Assembly (NCBI RefSeq): GCF_025642975.1 | Contig: NZ_JANZKJ010000009.1 | Coordinates: 124,001 to 188,000 of the forward strand | Source of the DNA: Pseudomonas sp. RIT-PI-S | GTDB taxonomy: Bacteria; Pseudomonadota; Gammaproteobacteria; Pseudomonadales; Pseudomonadaceae | Direction of reading: 5' to 3' | Length of the DNA: 64,000 bases | Shown here: positions 1 to 8,729 of the stretch, piece after piece | How the letters are laid out: every line of letters begins with the position of its first letter | Position numbering within the stretch: the first letter of the stretch is position 1 | Translations under genes and position numbers: made by a program | The notes under the pieces: model-generated | The model's input: only the letters and a program-made list of their open reading frames with translations | Told to the model about the DNA's origin: nothing | Database searches by the model: none

Positions 1-182
1 AACTGTGCATCCGGGAAATCGCGTTTTTCAACCAGGCTAAAACCCAGTACCCGGGTGTAGAAGTCCAGCGAACGGCTGATGTCTTTTACCCGCAGCATGG
101 TGTGGTTGAATACATAGCCGGCCGTGGCGCTGTCGGGCTGCGCGGTTACACCGGCAACGGTGTCAAGTTCTCTTAGGCTCAT
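1..182 (-). CDS. gloA: Lactoylglutathione lyase (glyoxalase I), 3' part cut off by window edge
   Basis: Only the N-terminal 60 or so codons are in the window; the gene runs off the left edge. The start ATG lies at 182-180. The translation reads MSLRELDTVAGVTAQ and continues through YVFNHTMLRVKDI and SLDFYTRVLGF to the edge. This matches the N-terminus of Pseudomonas glyoxalase I, including the first beta-strand with the metal-ligand His of the NHTMLRVKD motif. The enzyme isomerises the hemithioacetal of methylglyoxal and glutathione to S-lactoylglutathione in the cytoplasm. The family assignment is recognised from the motif; activity is inferred. Confidence 0.9.
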   Translation of the reverse strand, partial: MSLRELDTVAGVTAQPDSATAGYVFNHTMLRVKDISRSLDFYTRVLGFSLVEKRDFPDAQ

Positions 183-498
183 GAGGGTTCCTGAGGAGTG
201 CTGAAATAAAACGAAATAGCTTGCGGCGCGGGCGGGGCCGAGTCAACTCTAAAAACGGCAGCCTGCAGCGTGCTTCAAGCAGGCAGTGGCAAGCCATAAG
301 TTGGAACGCGATGGGATGGCAAACGGGGGGCGGCGGCAGCTGGCGGCTATAAGGATGGGGGGAGCCCAACGCCGGCGGAGTGTTTCGTGGCCGACAAAAA
401 AGAAGAAGCCCGCCGAAGCGGGCATATGGGGCGCTGTTCCTTCAGCGACCTTGATCCTGCGCGTTTGCTTGTGAAAAAAGCGTGAAGCCTGTTGCCGT
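183..498. other. Intergenic region between gloA and mvaT
   Basis: About 316 bases without a credible gene. The right part carries the mvaT terminator (395-423). The left part must hold the gloA promoter on the minus strand. The short open frames here have no family resemblance or good ribosome binding site and are not called. Confidence 0.6.
395..423 (-). terminator. Rho-independent terminator of mvaT
   Basis: Read on the minus strand, GCCCGC-TTCG-GCGGGC (423-408) forms a 6-bp GC stem with a UUCG-type tetraloop. It is followed by a T-rich tract (407-395) ending in six T residues. It lies about 75 bases after the mvaT stop codon, the expected place for its terminator. Confidence 0.85.
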
Positions 499-864
499 TC
501 AGCGGCGTACCCAATTTTCTACAGTATCGGCGCCGTATTGGTCTTTCCAGGCGCGCAGGCCACGGTGGTTGCCGCCCTTGGTTTCGATAAGTTCGCCGGA
601 GTGCGGGTTTTCATACACCTTGACTACGCGTGCCCTACGAGTTTTAGGCGCCGGTGCGGGCGCGCGTGGTGTGGAGGACTTAGCCGGGTCGACCAACGCG
701 ATAATGTCGCGCAGGCTTTTGTCGTAGTGCTTCATCAGTTCGAGCAGTTTTTGTTCGAACTCGATTTCACGCTTGAGGCCAGCGTCGTTTTTCATTACCT
801 CAAGTTGAGCGAGTTGTTCTTGCAAGGCTTTCTCGGCGGCACGGAATTCAGCGAGTCTGGACAT
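499..864 (-). CDS. mvaT: MvaT/TurA-family H-NS-like xenogeneic silencer
   Basis: 121 residues, the usual MvaT length. Residues 1-60 are a charged coiled-coil oligomerisation region (MSRLAEFRAAEKALQEQLAQ and onward). A Pro/Ala linker (about 62-73) leads to a C-terminal DNA-binding domain with the MvaT hallmark stretch YENPHSGELIETKGGNHRGL. Its Lys-Gly-Gly-Asn loop is the AT-pincer that enters the minor groove of AT-rich DNA. In Pseudomonas, MvaT proteins bind and silence AT-rich, often horizontally acquired DNA and modulate surface and secondary-metabolite genes. The gene is monocistronic, with a clear terminator downstream. Pseudomonas genomes usually carry several paralogues, so assignment as MvaT rather than a TurB/MvaU-like copy is by overall appearance only. 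Confidence 0.92.
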   Translation of the reverse strand: MSRLAEFRAAEKALQEQLAQLEVMKNDAGLKREIEFEQKLLELMKHYDKSLRDIIALVDPAKSSTPRAPAPAPKTRRARVVKVYENPHSGELIETKGGNHRGLRAWKDQYGADTVENWVRR

Positions 865-1024
865 GGGTTTGCGGCTCCGGCTAATGAATTCATTAATCGC
901 AGCATAGAGCCTGACCTGAGTTAAGTAAATATTATGGAGAAGGTTTAACTTGGCCAGCTAGTTGCGGCCCTAATACATGTTACGTGTAGGTAAAGCCGAA
1001 AGCGGTTCGCGGGCTACGGCCATT

Positions 1025-1056
1025 CCTACAACACCACTGCTGTGGGGTGTTGTAGG
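1025..1056. repeat. Perfect hairpin (REP-like) between mtlY and mvaT
   Basis: Two 11-base arms, CCTACAACACC (1025-1035) and GGTGTTGTAGG (1046-1056), flank a 10-base loop. The surrounding bases (gttcgcgggc on the left, gtgggcgaacc on the right) resemble the Pseudomonas REP core that recurs elsewhere in the window. It begins 13 bases after the mtlY stop, so it may also act as a transcript 3' end for the mannitol operon, though there is no T tract. Confidence 0.65.
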
Positions 1057-1068
1057 AGTGGGCGAACC

Positions 1069-2538
1069 CTAAAGCGCGAGAATCTGCTCGCGGTACCGGC
1101 CGTACACCGCGTGATACGCCTCGACGCTCGTGGGGTCGGGCTCGCAGCGGGTGCTGGGGTCCAGTTGCACGCAGCGCGCGCACAGGGCTTGCAGGCTTTG
1201 CTCTCCAGGGGCACACCAGGCGGCCTGAATGGCCGCGCCAAGGGCGGCGGCTTCGGCTTCGGTGGTGCACACCACCGGCGTGGCCATGACGTCGGCCACC
1301 AGCTGCCGCCATACCGGGCTCTTGGCGCCGCCGCCCACCAGACGGATGGCCGCGCTGTGCATGCCGGCGCCACGCAGCAGGTCCAGGCCATAGCGCAGCC
1401 CGAAGGTGGTGCCTTCCACGGCCGCGCGGCAGAGGTTGGCCTGGGTCAGGTTGGTGGTGGTGAGGCCCAGCAGCGTGCCGCTGGCGTGGGGCAGGGCGGG
1501 CACCCGCTCACCGTTGAGGAACGGCAGCATCAACACGCCCTCGGCGCCGATGGGCGATTCGGCAACGCAACGATTGAAGGCGGCCAGGTCCAGTTCGAAC
1601 AGCGAGCGCACGGCGCTGGTCACGTTGGTCAGGTTCATGGTGCAGATCAGCGGCAGCCAGCCGCCCGAAGACGAGCAGAAGGTCGCCACGGCCGGCTCCT
1701 CGCACACCACGGGCGTGTCGGTGTAGCCGTAGACGGTACCCGATGATCCCAGGCTCATGGTGAACAGCCCGGGCTGGATATTGCCGGTGCCGATGGCCGC
1801 CATCATGTTGTCGCCGCCGCCGCTGGCGACCAGCGCCTGGGGGTTGATGCCCAGTTGCGCCGCGGCCTGCGGGCGCAGAGTGCCGATAGGCTGGTCAGCC
1901 TGCACCAGCGTCGGCAGGGCAGTGCGCAGGCGGCCGCTGGGATCGATGCGGTCGAGCAGCGCCAGGTCCCATTGGCGCTGGCGCACATCGAAATAGCCGG
2001 TGCCGGACGCGTCACCGTACTCACTGCAGCGCTGCCCGGTGAGCCAGAAATTCAAATAGTCGTGGGGCAGCAGCACGCTGTGGATGCGCTCGAACAGCTC
2101 CGGGAACCGCTCGCGCGTCCACAGCAGCTTGGACACCGTGTACCCCGGGGCGATGGCGAGGCCCAGGCGCTCGAGGGAACCGCGGCTGCCGCCGAGCTCC
2201 CCCAGCAGCCGCTCGTTCTCGGCGGTGGTTTCCGTATCGCACCACAGCTTGGCCGGGCGCAACACCTGGCCTTGGGCGTCGAGCAACACCAGCCCATGCT
2301 GCTGCCCGGAAACCCCCACGCCACGGATCGCCTGGCCGTCGATACCGGCGTCTGCCAGGGCGGCGTGGCAGGCGTGAACCAGAGCATCCACCCACTGCGC
2401 CGGTTCCTGCTCGCGTCGGCCATCCGCGCCGCTGATCATGCTGTGTTCGGCGGCGCCACGGCCTAGCACCTTGCCACGCTCGCTGTCGAGCACCAGCGCC
2501 TTGGTGCCTTGGGTGCCGCAATCGATTCCTAGGAACAT
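1069..2538 (-). CDS. mtlY: Xylulokinase, last gene of the mannitol operon
   Basis: 489 residues, normal for the FGGY kinase family. The ATP/phosphate loop IDCGTQGTKALVLD is at residues 5-18, SGQQHGL at 78-84, and the catalytic Asp sits in GGGDN (about residue 243). A second FGGY phosphate loop, SLGSSGTVYG, follows. It phosphorylates D-xylulose, the product of D-arabitol oxidation by MtlD-type dehydrogenases, to xylulose 5-phosphate. It starts 10 bases after the mtlD stop, so it is co-transcribed. The gene order matches the described Pseudomonas fluorescens mtlEFGKDYZ operon up to Y. The fructokinase mtlZ that follows there is absent here; mvaT follows instead. The generic name xylB would also fit. 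Confidence 0.93.
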   Translation of the reverse strand: MFLGIDCGTQGTKALVLDSERGKVLGRGAAEHSMISGADGRREQEPAQWVDALVHACHAALADAGIDGQAIRGVGVSGQQHGLVLLDAQGQVLRPAKLWCDTETTAENERLLGELGGSRGSLERLGLAIAPGYTVSKLLWTRERFPELFERIHSVLLPHDYLNFWLTGQRCSEYGDASGTGYFDVRQRQWDLALLDRIDPSGRLRTALPTLVQADQPIGTLRPQAAAQLGINPQALVASGGGDNMMAAIGTGNIQPGLFTMSLGSSGTVYGYTDTPVVCEEPAVATFCSSSGGWLPLICTMNLTNVTSAVRSLFELDLAAFNRCVAESPIGAEGVLMLPFLNGERVPALPHASGTLLGLTTTNLTQANLCRAAVEGTTFGLRYGLDLLRGAGMHSAAIRLVGGGAKSPVWRQLVADVMATPVVCTTEAEAAALGAAIQAAWCAPGEQSLQALCARCVQLDPSTRCEPDPTSVEAYHAVYGRYREQILAL

Positions 2539-2548
2539 CGCTTGCTCC

Positions 2549-4051
2549 TCACAGGGTCACCAAGGCCCGCAACGCGCCTTCCACGCCATAGGTGCGCAGC
2601 TGTTGCAGCTGTTGCTCGAACGCCTCCACGAAGGCGGCGGAAGCCGGAATCTGCAAGCCGAAGATTTCCTCCACGCCCAGCAGCCGCTGGGCCAAGCCTT
2701 GGTCTTCGGCCACCAGGGCCTGGCAAAACTCCGCCCGCGGGTCGGGGATCCGGTACTGGGTTCCCGCTTCATCCACGCCGCGCAGGTACAAAGCCCAGGC
2801 TGCGACGACCAAGGCCGCGCGGCGCAGGTCGCCACCACTGCGGATCAGCTCGTTGATGGTCGGCACGGTGAATTTCGGAAACTTCGACGAGCCGTCCGAG
2901 CACACCCGTTCAAGCTGGTCGGCGATGGCCTGGTTGGAAAACCGTTCGATCAGGGTGTCCTTGTAGTCACTCAGGTCGATGCCGGGCACCGGCGCCAGCT
3001 GCGGGGTAACGTCCAGGTTCATGTAGTCGCGGATGTATTGAACGAACAGGGGGTCGTTCATGGTCTCGTGGACGAAGCGGTACCCGCGCAAGAAGCCCAG
3101 GTAGGTCAGCGCCAGGTGGCTGCCATTGAGCAGCTTGATCTTCATCTCTTCGTAGGGGGTTACGTCTTGGGTGAACTGCACCCCGACGTCTTCCCAGGCC
3201 GGGCGGCCGTCGCAGAAGTTATCCTCCAGCACCCACTGCACGAAGGGCTCGCACACCACCGGCCAGGCATCGTCAATGCCATGGCGGTGCAGCAATTGCT
3301 CCCGGTGGGCGGCGCTGGTCATGGGGGTGATGCGATCGACCATGGCATTAGGAAAACTCACCTGCTGGTCTATCCATTGGGCCAAGCCTGCGCCATAGGC
3401 GTCCCCGGCCAGGTTGGCGAAGGCCAGCAGGGCCTTGCGCGCTACCTGGCCGTTGTGCGGCAGGTTATCGCAGCTCATCACCGTGAACGGCCGGATGCCC
3501 GCCTCGCGGCGCCGTTGCAGGGCCGCGCAAAGGAAGCCGAACACGGTCCTGGGCTCGCGGGGGTTGGCCAGGTCATGCTGAACCAGCGGCAGATGCGCCA
3601 TGAACTGGCCGTTGCTGTCGTCGATGCAATAGCCGCCCTCGGTAATGGTCAGCGACACGATGCGGATGTTCGGCTCGCTCAGGCGCGCGATCAGCGCTTC
3701 AGGGCCGTCTTCGGCCAGCAGCATGTCGCGCAGCGAGCCGATCACTCGCACCTGGGTATCTGGGGTATCGCCCAGCTCGAACAGGGTGAAGAAAAATTCC
3801 TGCTCGGCCAGGTCATCCCGCGCCTTGCGGTCTTCGCTGCGCAAGCCGGCACCGCAGATGGCCCAATCCAATGCCTTGCCCTGGTTCATCAGCGCATCGG
3901 TATAGAACGCCTGGTGGGCGCGGTGGAAGCCGCCCACGCCAATGTGCACGATGCCCTGAACGAGCAGTTCCGGCCGATAGGACGGCCGTTTGACCGCGTC
4001 GGGCAGGTCGTCGAGGGTTTCGAGGCTGAGCAACAAGGGGGTGGTAGTCAT
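2549..4051 (-). CDS. mtlD: Mannitol 2-dehydrogenase (polyol-specific long-chain dehydrogenase)
   Basis: 500 residues, close to the well-studied P. fluorescens enzyme (493). The N-terminal Rossmann region carries IVHIGVGGFHRAHQAFY (34-50). The family signature KIKLLNGSHLAL contains the catalytic Lys304, Asn309 and His312, with the spacing known for this family (Lys-x4-Asn-x2-His). It oxidises D-mannitol to D-fructose with NAD+ and usually also D-arabitol to D-xylulose and D-sorbitol to fructose. It sits between mtlK (15-base gap) and mtlY (10-base gap), so the uptake system and the first catabolic step are one unit. Confidence 0.96.
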   Translation of the reverse strand: MTTTPLLLSLETLDDLPDAVKRPSYRPELLVQGIVHIGVGGFHRAHQAFYTDALMNQGKALDWAICGAGLRSEDRKARDDLAEQEFFFTLFELGDTPDTQVRVIGSLRDMLLAEDGPEALIARLSEPNIRIVSLTITEGGYCIDDSNGQFMAHLPLVQHDLANPREPRTVFGFLCAALQRRREAGIRPFTVMSCDNLPHNGQVARKALLAFANLAGDAYGAGLAQWIDQQVSFPNAMVDRITPMTSAAHREQLLHRHGIDDAWPVVCEPFVQWVLEDNFCDGRPAWEDVGVQFTQDVTPYEEMKIKLLNGSHLALTYLGFLRGYRFVHETMNDPLFVQYIRDYMNLDVTPQLAPVPGIDLSDYKDTLIERFSNQAIADQLERVCSDGSSKFPKFTVPTINELIRSGGDLRRAALVVAAWALYLRGVDEAGTQYRIPDPRAEFCQALVAEDQGLAQRLLGVEEIFGLQIPASAAFVEAFEQQLQQLRTYGVEGALRALVTL

Positions 4052-4066
4052 AACAGGCTCCGAACG

Positions 4067-5170
4067 TCAGGCGGCCGCGCGCAAAGGGTTCGCCACGGCC
4101 AGGCCGTTGGCGTCGAACAGGTGGCAGTAGTCGGCATTGAGGTGCAGGTTCAGCCGCTGCCCATACTGGCTGGCGAGGTCGCCGCGGATACGCAGCGTCA
4201 GGGGCTCGTTGGAGTCGGTGTTCACGTGGCAATAGGTATCGCTGCCCAGGCGTTCACTCACATCCGCCACCACGCTCAGTTGGCACTGGCCTGGCTGGGC
4301 CAGCTCCAGGTGCTCGGGGCGGATGCCCACGGTTACCGCGTCACCCTCGGCGAGCGTGGCGCTGACCCTCGGCAGGGCAATGCGCGTGCCGGCATCGAGC
4401 AGCACCTCGCAGCCCTGGGCGTGGACCTGATCGACCCGGCCCCGCAGGAAGCCCATCTTCGGCGTACCCAGGAAGCCCGCGACGAACAGATTGGCCGGGT
4501 GGTGGTACAGCTCCAGTGGCGAGCCGACCTGCTCCACGCGGCCGGCATTGAGCACCACTACCTTGTCGGCCAGGGTCATCGCCTCGACCTGGTCGTGAGT
4601 CACGTAGATCATGGTGGCCTGCAGCTCCTTGTGCAGGCGCGACAGCTCCAGGCGCATCTGCACCCGCAGGGCGGCGTCCAGGTTGGATAGCGGCTCGTCG
4701 AAGAGGAAAATCTTCGGGTTGCGCACGATCGCCCGGCCAATCGCCACGCGCTGGCGCTGGCCCCCCGAGAGCTGCTTGGGCTTGCGGTCGAGCAGCGCGC
4801 CGAGTTCAAGGATGCGCGCGGCCTCGGTGACCTTGCGGTCCACCTGCTGTTTGTCCTGGCCGGCGAGGTCCAGGGCGAAAGAGAGGTTCTTGCGCACGGT
4901 CATGTGCGGGTACAGCGCGTAGGTCTGGAACACCATGGCCAGGTCGCGCTTGGCCGGGGCTACTTCGGTGATGTCGCGGCCATCGAGTTCGATCACGCCA
5001 CTGCTCACGTCTTCGAGCCCGGCGATCAACCGCAGCAGCGTGGACTTGCCACAGCCGGACGGGCCAACGAACACTACGAATTCGCGGTCGCGGACGTCCA
5101 GATCGATGCCTTTGATGATCTGCAGATCTTCGAAGCCTTTTTTCAGATTGCGCACTTTTAGCGTAGCCAT
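4067..5170 (-). CDS. mtlK: Polyol ABC transporter ATP-binding subunit (MalK/UgpC type)
   Basis: 367 residues. Walker [10 protein letters not shown] is at 36-44, the Q-loop in [13 protein letters not shown] around 80-92, the signature [14 protein letters not shown] at 134-146 and Walker B IFLFDEP at 154-160. The switch His is in [12 protein letters not shown]-terminal TOBE/regulatory extension beyond about residue 235 is typical of the MalK/UgpC/SmoK class that powers sugar and polyol importers. It follows mtlG and precedes mtlD. Expected to couple ATP hydrolysis to MtlFG at the inner membrane. Confidence 0.95.
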   Translation of the reverse strand: MATLKVRNLKKGFEDLQIIKGIDLDVRDREFVVFVGPSGCGKSTLLRLIAGLEDVSSGVIELDGRDITEVAPAKRDLAMVFQTYALYPHMTVRKNLSFALDLAGQDKQQVDRKVTEAARILELGALLDRKPKQLSGGQRQRVAIGRAIVRNPKIFLFDEPLSNLDAALRVQMRLELSRLHKELQATMIYVTHDQVEAMTLADKVVVLNAGRVEQVGSPLELYHHPANLFVAGFLGTPKMGFLRGRVDQVHAQGCEVLLDAGTRIALPRVSATLAEGDAVTVGIRPEHLELAQPGQCQLSVVADVSERLGSDTYCHVNTDSNEPLTLRIRGDLASQYGQRLNLHLNADYCHLFDANGLAVANPLRAAA

Positions 5171-5233
5171 GTGGAGCTCCTTGTTAGCGAGGCTGGCAGA
5201 GCCAGCGGCGGGCCGTGGGGCGTTGAGCGCGAG

Positions 5234-6067
5234 TCATTTCACCGCGCCGAACGACAAACCACGCACCAGTTGCTTCTGGCTGATCCAGCCGAAAATCAGG
5301 ATGGGCGCGCAGGCGAGTGTGGAAACGGCGGACAGCTTGGCCCAGAACAGGCCTTCAGGGCTGGAGTACGAGGCGATCAGCGCAGTCAGCGGTGCAGCCT
5401 GGGAGCTGGTCAGGTTGAGCGACCAGAAGGCTTCGTTCCAGCACAGGATCAGCGACAGCAGCACGGTGGAGGCCAGGCCCCCTTTGCTGATCGGTAGCAG
5501 CACCCGTAGCATTTCCTGCAGCAGGGTGGCGCCGTCCAGGCGCGCGGCCTCGAGGATGTCCCGGGGGATGTCCTTGAAGTAGGTGTACACCATCCACACC
5601 ACGATCGGCAGGTTGATCAGGGTGTAGATGATGATCAGCCCCAGGCGGGTATCCAGCAGCCCGGCACCCTTGGCCAGCAGGTAGATGGGCATCAGCACCC
5701 CTACCGGCGGCAGCATCTTGGTGGAGAGCATCCACAGCAGGGTGCGTTTGGTCCGCTTGGTTTCGTAGAAGGCCATGGAATAGGCCGCGGGCACGGCGAT
5801 CAGCATGCACAGCAGGGTTGCGCTGAAGGAGATCGCCACTGAGTTCCAGGCGAAATGGAAGTAGTCGCTGCGCTCCTGGATATGCAGGTAGTTCTCTAGG
5901 GTTGGGGTGAAGATGAACTGCGGCGGTGTGGCGAAGGCGTCGATTTCGCTCTTGAAGCTGGTGAGCACCATCCAGAAGATCGGAAAGAACACCACCAGGG
6001 CGATCAACCAGGACAGCGTGCCCAGCGCCGCGCTCTGCAGCCGGCGCCCCTGTTTTAAAGTCAGCAT
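5234..6067 (-). CDS. mtlG: Polyol ABC transporter permease (MalG type)
   Basis: 277 residues from the ATG at 6067. A GTG three codons earlier is possible, but the Shine-Dalgarno GAGGTG just upstream is well placed for the ATG. About six membrane segments; the first is in TLSWLIALVVFFPIFWMVL. The cytoplasmic EAA loop, with EAARLDGA, docks on the ATPase. The C-terminus reads KQLVRGLSFGAVK, a typical MalG-type end. The start lies directly after the mtlF stop, indicating coupled translation. Confidence 0.93.
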   Translation of the reverse strand: MLTLKQGRRLQSAALGTLSWLIALVVFFPIFWMVLTSFKSEIDAFATPPQFIFTPTLENYLHIQERSDYFHFAWNSVAISFSATLLCMLIAVPAAYSMAFYETKRTKRTLLWMLSTKMLPPVGVLMPIYLLAKGAGLLDTRLGLIIIYTLINLPIVVWMVYTYFKDIPRDILEAARLDGATLLQEMLRVLLPISKGGLASTVLLSLILCWNEAFWSLNLTSSQAAPLTALIASYSSPEGLFWAKLSAVSTLACAPILIFGWISQKQLVRGLSFGAVK

Positions 6068-6077
6068 AGGGTTCACC

Positions 6078-7004
6078 TCAGGCCTTGTCGGTCAGGTTTT
6101 TGCCGATCATGCGCACCAGCACGATGGCAGCGATGTTGGCGATGACCACGGCGATCAAGCCGCCAGCGGAGGCCATGCCCACGTCGAATTGCACCAGTGC
6201 CTGGTTGTAGATCAGGTAGGCGAGGTTGGTGGAGGCGAAGCCCGGGCCACCGTTGGTGGTGGTAAAGATTTCGGCGAACACCGACAACAGGAAAATCGTC
6301 TCGATCATCACTACCACGGCCACAGGCCGCGCCAGGTGCGGCAGCGTCAGGTGCCAGAAGATCGCCAGGGGGCCTGCACCGTCGAGCCGCGCGGCTTCTT
6401 TCTGTTCCTGATCGAGCGACTGCATGGCGGTCATCAGGATGAGAATCGCGAAGGGCAGCCATTGCCAGGCGACGATGATGATGATCGACAGCAGCGGGTA
6501 GTTCGCCAGCCAATCCACCGGCTGGGCGCCAAACAGTTTCCACATCGCGGCGAGAATGCCGGACACCGGGTGGAAGATCAGGTTCTTGAACACCAAAGCG
6601 CCCACCGTGGGCATGATGAAGAACGGCGAGATCAGCATCACCCGCACCACGCCCCGGCCGAAGAACTCGCTGGCTTCGAGCAGGGCAGCGATGAGCACGC
6701 CGCCGACCACGCTGATCAGCAACACGCTGCCCACCAGCAGCACGGTGTTCCAGGCACCTGGCAGGAAGCCGCTGTCAGTGAGGAAGAAGCTGAAGTTCTC
6801 CAGCCCCACGAACGCGTTGTCGCCCGGATACAGGAGGTTGTAGCGGATCAGCGAAAAGTACAGGGTCATCGCCAGCGGTACGATCATCCAAAGCAGCAAA
6901 AGGAGGACCGAAGGGCTGACCAGGAACCAGCCTGGATTGCGGAACAGCTGCCGGCGCGGCTGGCGAGTGCTCGCCATCCCGGCTTTGATCGTGGATGCAG
7001 TCAT
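6078..7004 (-). CDS. mtlF: Polyol ABC transporter permease (MalF type)
   Basis: 308 residues. The N-terminal cytoplasmic tail ends in NPGWFLVSPSVLLLLLWMIV, the first membrane helix. Six or so helices follow, and the EAA loop has KEAARLDGAG. It forms a heterodimeric channel with MtlG for mannitol, sorbitol or arabitol import. It is separated from mtlE by a strong hairpin (7024-7050) and runs straight into mtlG. Confidence 0.93.
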   Translation of the reverse strand: MTASTIKAGMASTRQPRRQLFRNPGWFLVSPSVLLLLLWMIVPLAMTLYFSLIRYNLLYPGDNAFVGLENFSFFLTDSGFLPGAWNTVLLVGSVLLISVVGGVLIAALLEASEFFGRGVVRVMLISPFFIMPTVGALVFKNLIFHPVSGILAAMWKLFGAQPVDWLANYPLLSIIIIVAWQWLPFAILILMTAMQSLDQEQKEAARLDGAGPLAIFWHLTLPHLARPVAVVVMIETIFLLSVFAEIFTTTNGGPGFASTNLAYLIYNQALVQFDVGMASAGGLIAVVIANIAAIVLVRMIGKNLTDKA

Positions 7005-7023
7005 GATTGCGTACCTGGCAAAG

Positions 7024-7050
7024 CCGCGGGGGCACGGATGGCCCCCGCGG
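7024..7050 (-). promoter_or_regulatory. Strong intercistronic hairpin between mtlE and mtlF
   Basis: Ten-base perfect arms CCGCGGGGGC (7024-7033) and GCCCCCGCGG (7041-7050) with a 7-base loop, placed just after the mtlE stop. There is no T tract, so it looks like an mRNA-stabilising or attenuating structure rather than a complete terminator. Such hairpins behind binding-protein genes are known to raise their expression over that of the permease genes. Confidence 0.7.
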
Positions 7051-7059
7051 AAGGCGGTG

Positions 7060-8367
<1,308 letters not shown>

Positions 8368-8729
8368 CGTGCTCTCCTTCTGGCCAGGGCAAATGCCCGG
8401 GCCGGTTATTGTTCTTTTTAGTCCGCAAGGAAGCGGGGCGTGTGCCTGTTTGAATTACACGCCCGCCAGCGCCAATAAACAACGCCGGACGCGCACGGTG
8501 ACTGATACTTTTTTGCAGCGATGCGCAGAGCAGATTTGGTTAAGCACCACCGGCTAGCAGGCGGCGTCAGCTACCGCGAGCTTGAACGTTGCGCCCAAAC
8601 CTGTGGGGCCGGCCAAGGCCCGGGAACGGCCAGGTCATCGGGTTGGCGCGTGGTAAACACATCGCTTGGGTGCGAACAGGGCGTATCGCTTATGTGAAGG
8701 AGGGCACCTTCGCCGGCTGGCGCCAGCGC
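8368..8729. other. Intergenic region with the mannitol operon promoter
   Basis: 362 bases between mtlE (minus) and the GGDEF-EAL gene end (minus). A small inverted repeat, GGGCA-AA-TGCCC (8387-8398), sits in the mtlE leader. No confident -35/-10 pair or operator could be assigned by eye. Nothing resembling a gene was seen. Confidence 0.5.

Noticed and set aside
2438..4690. 750-codon plus-strand frame opposite mtlD/mtlK
   Set aside because: A shadow of high-GC coding DNA; both genes beneath it are unambiguous and the shadow resembles no family.
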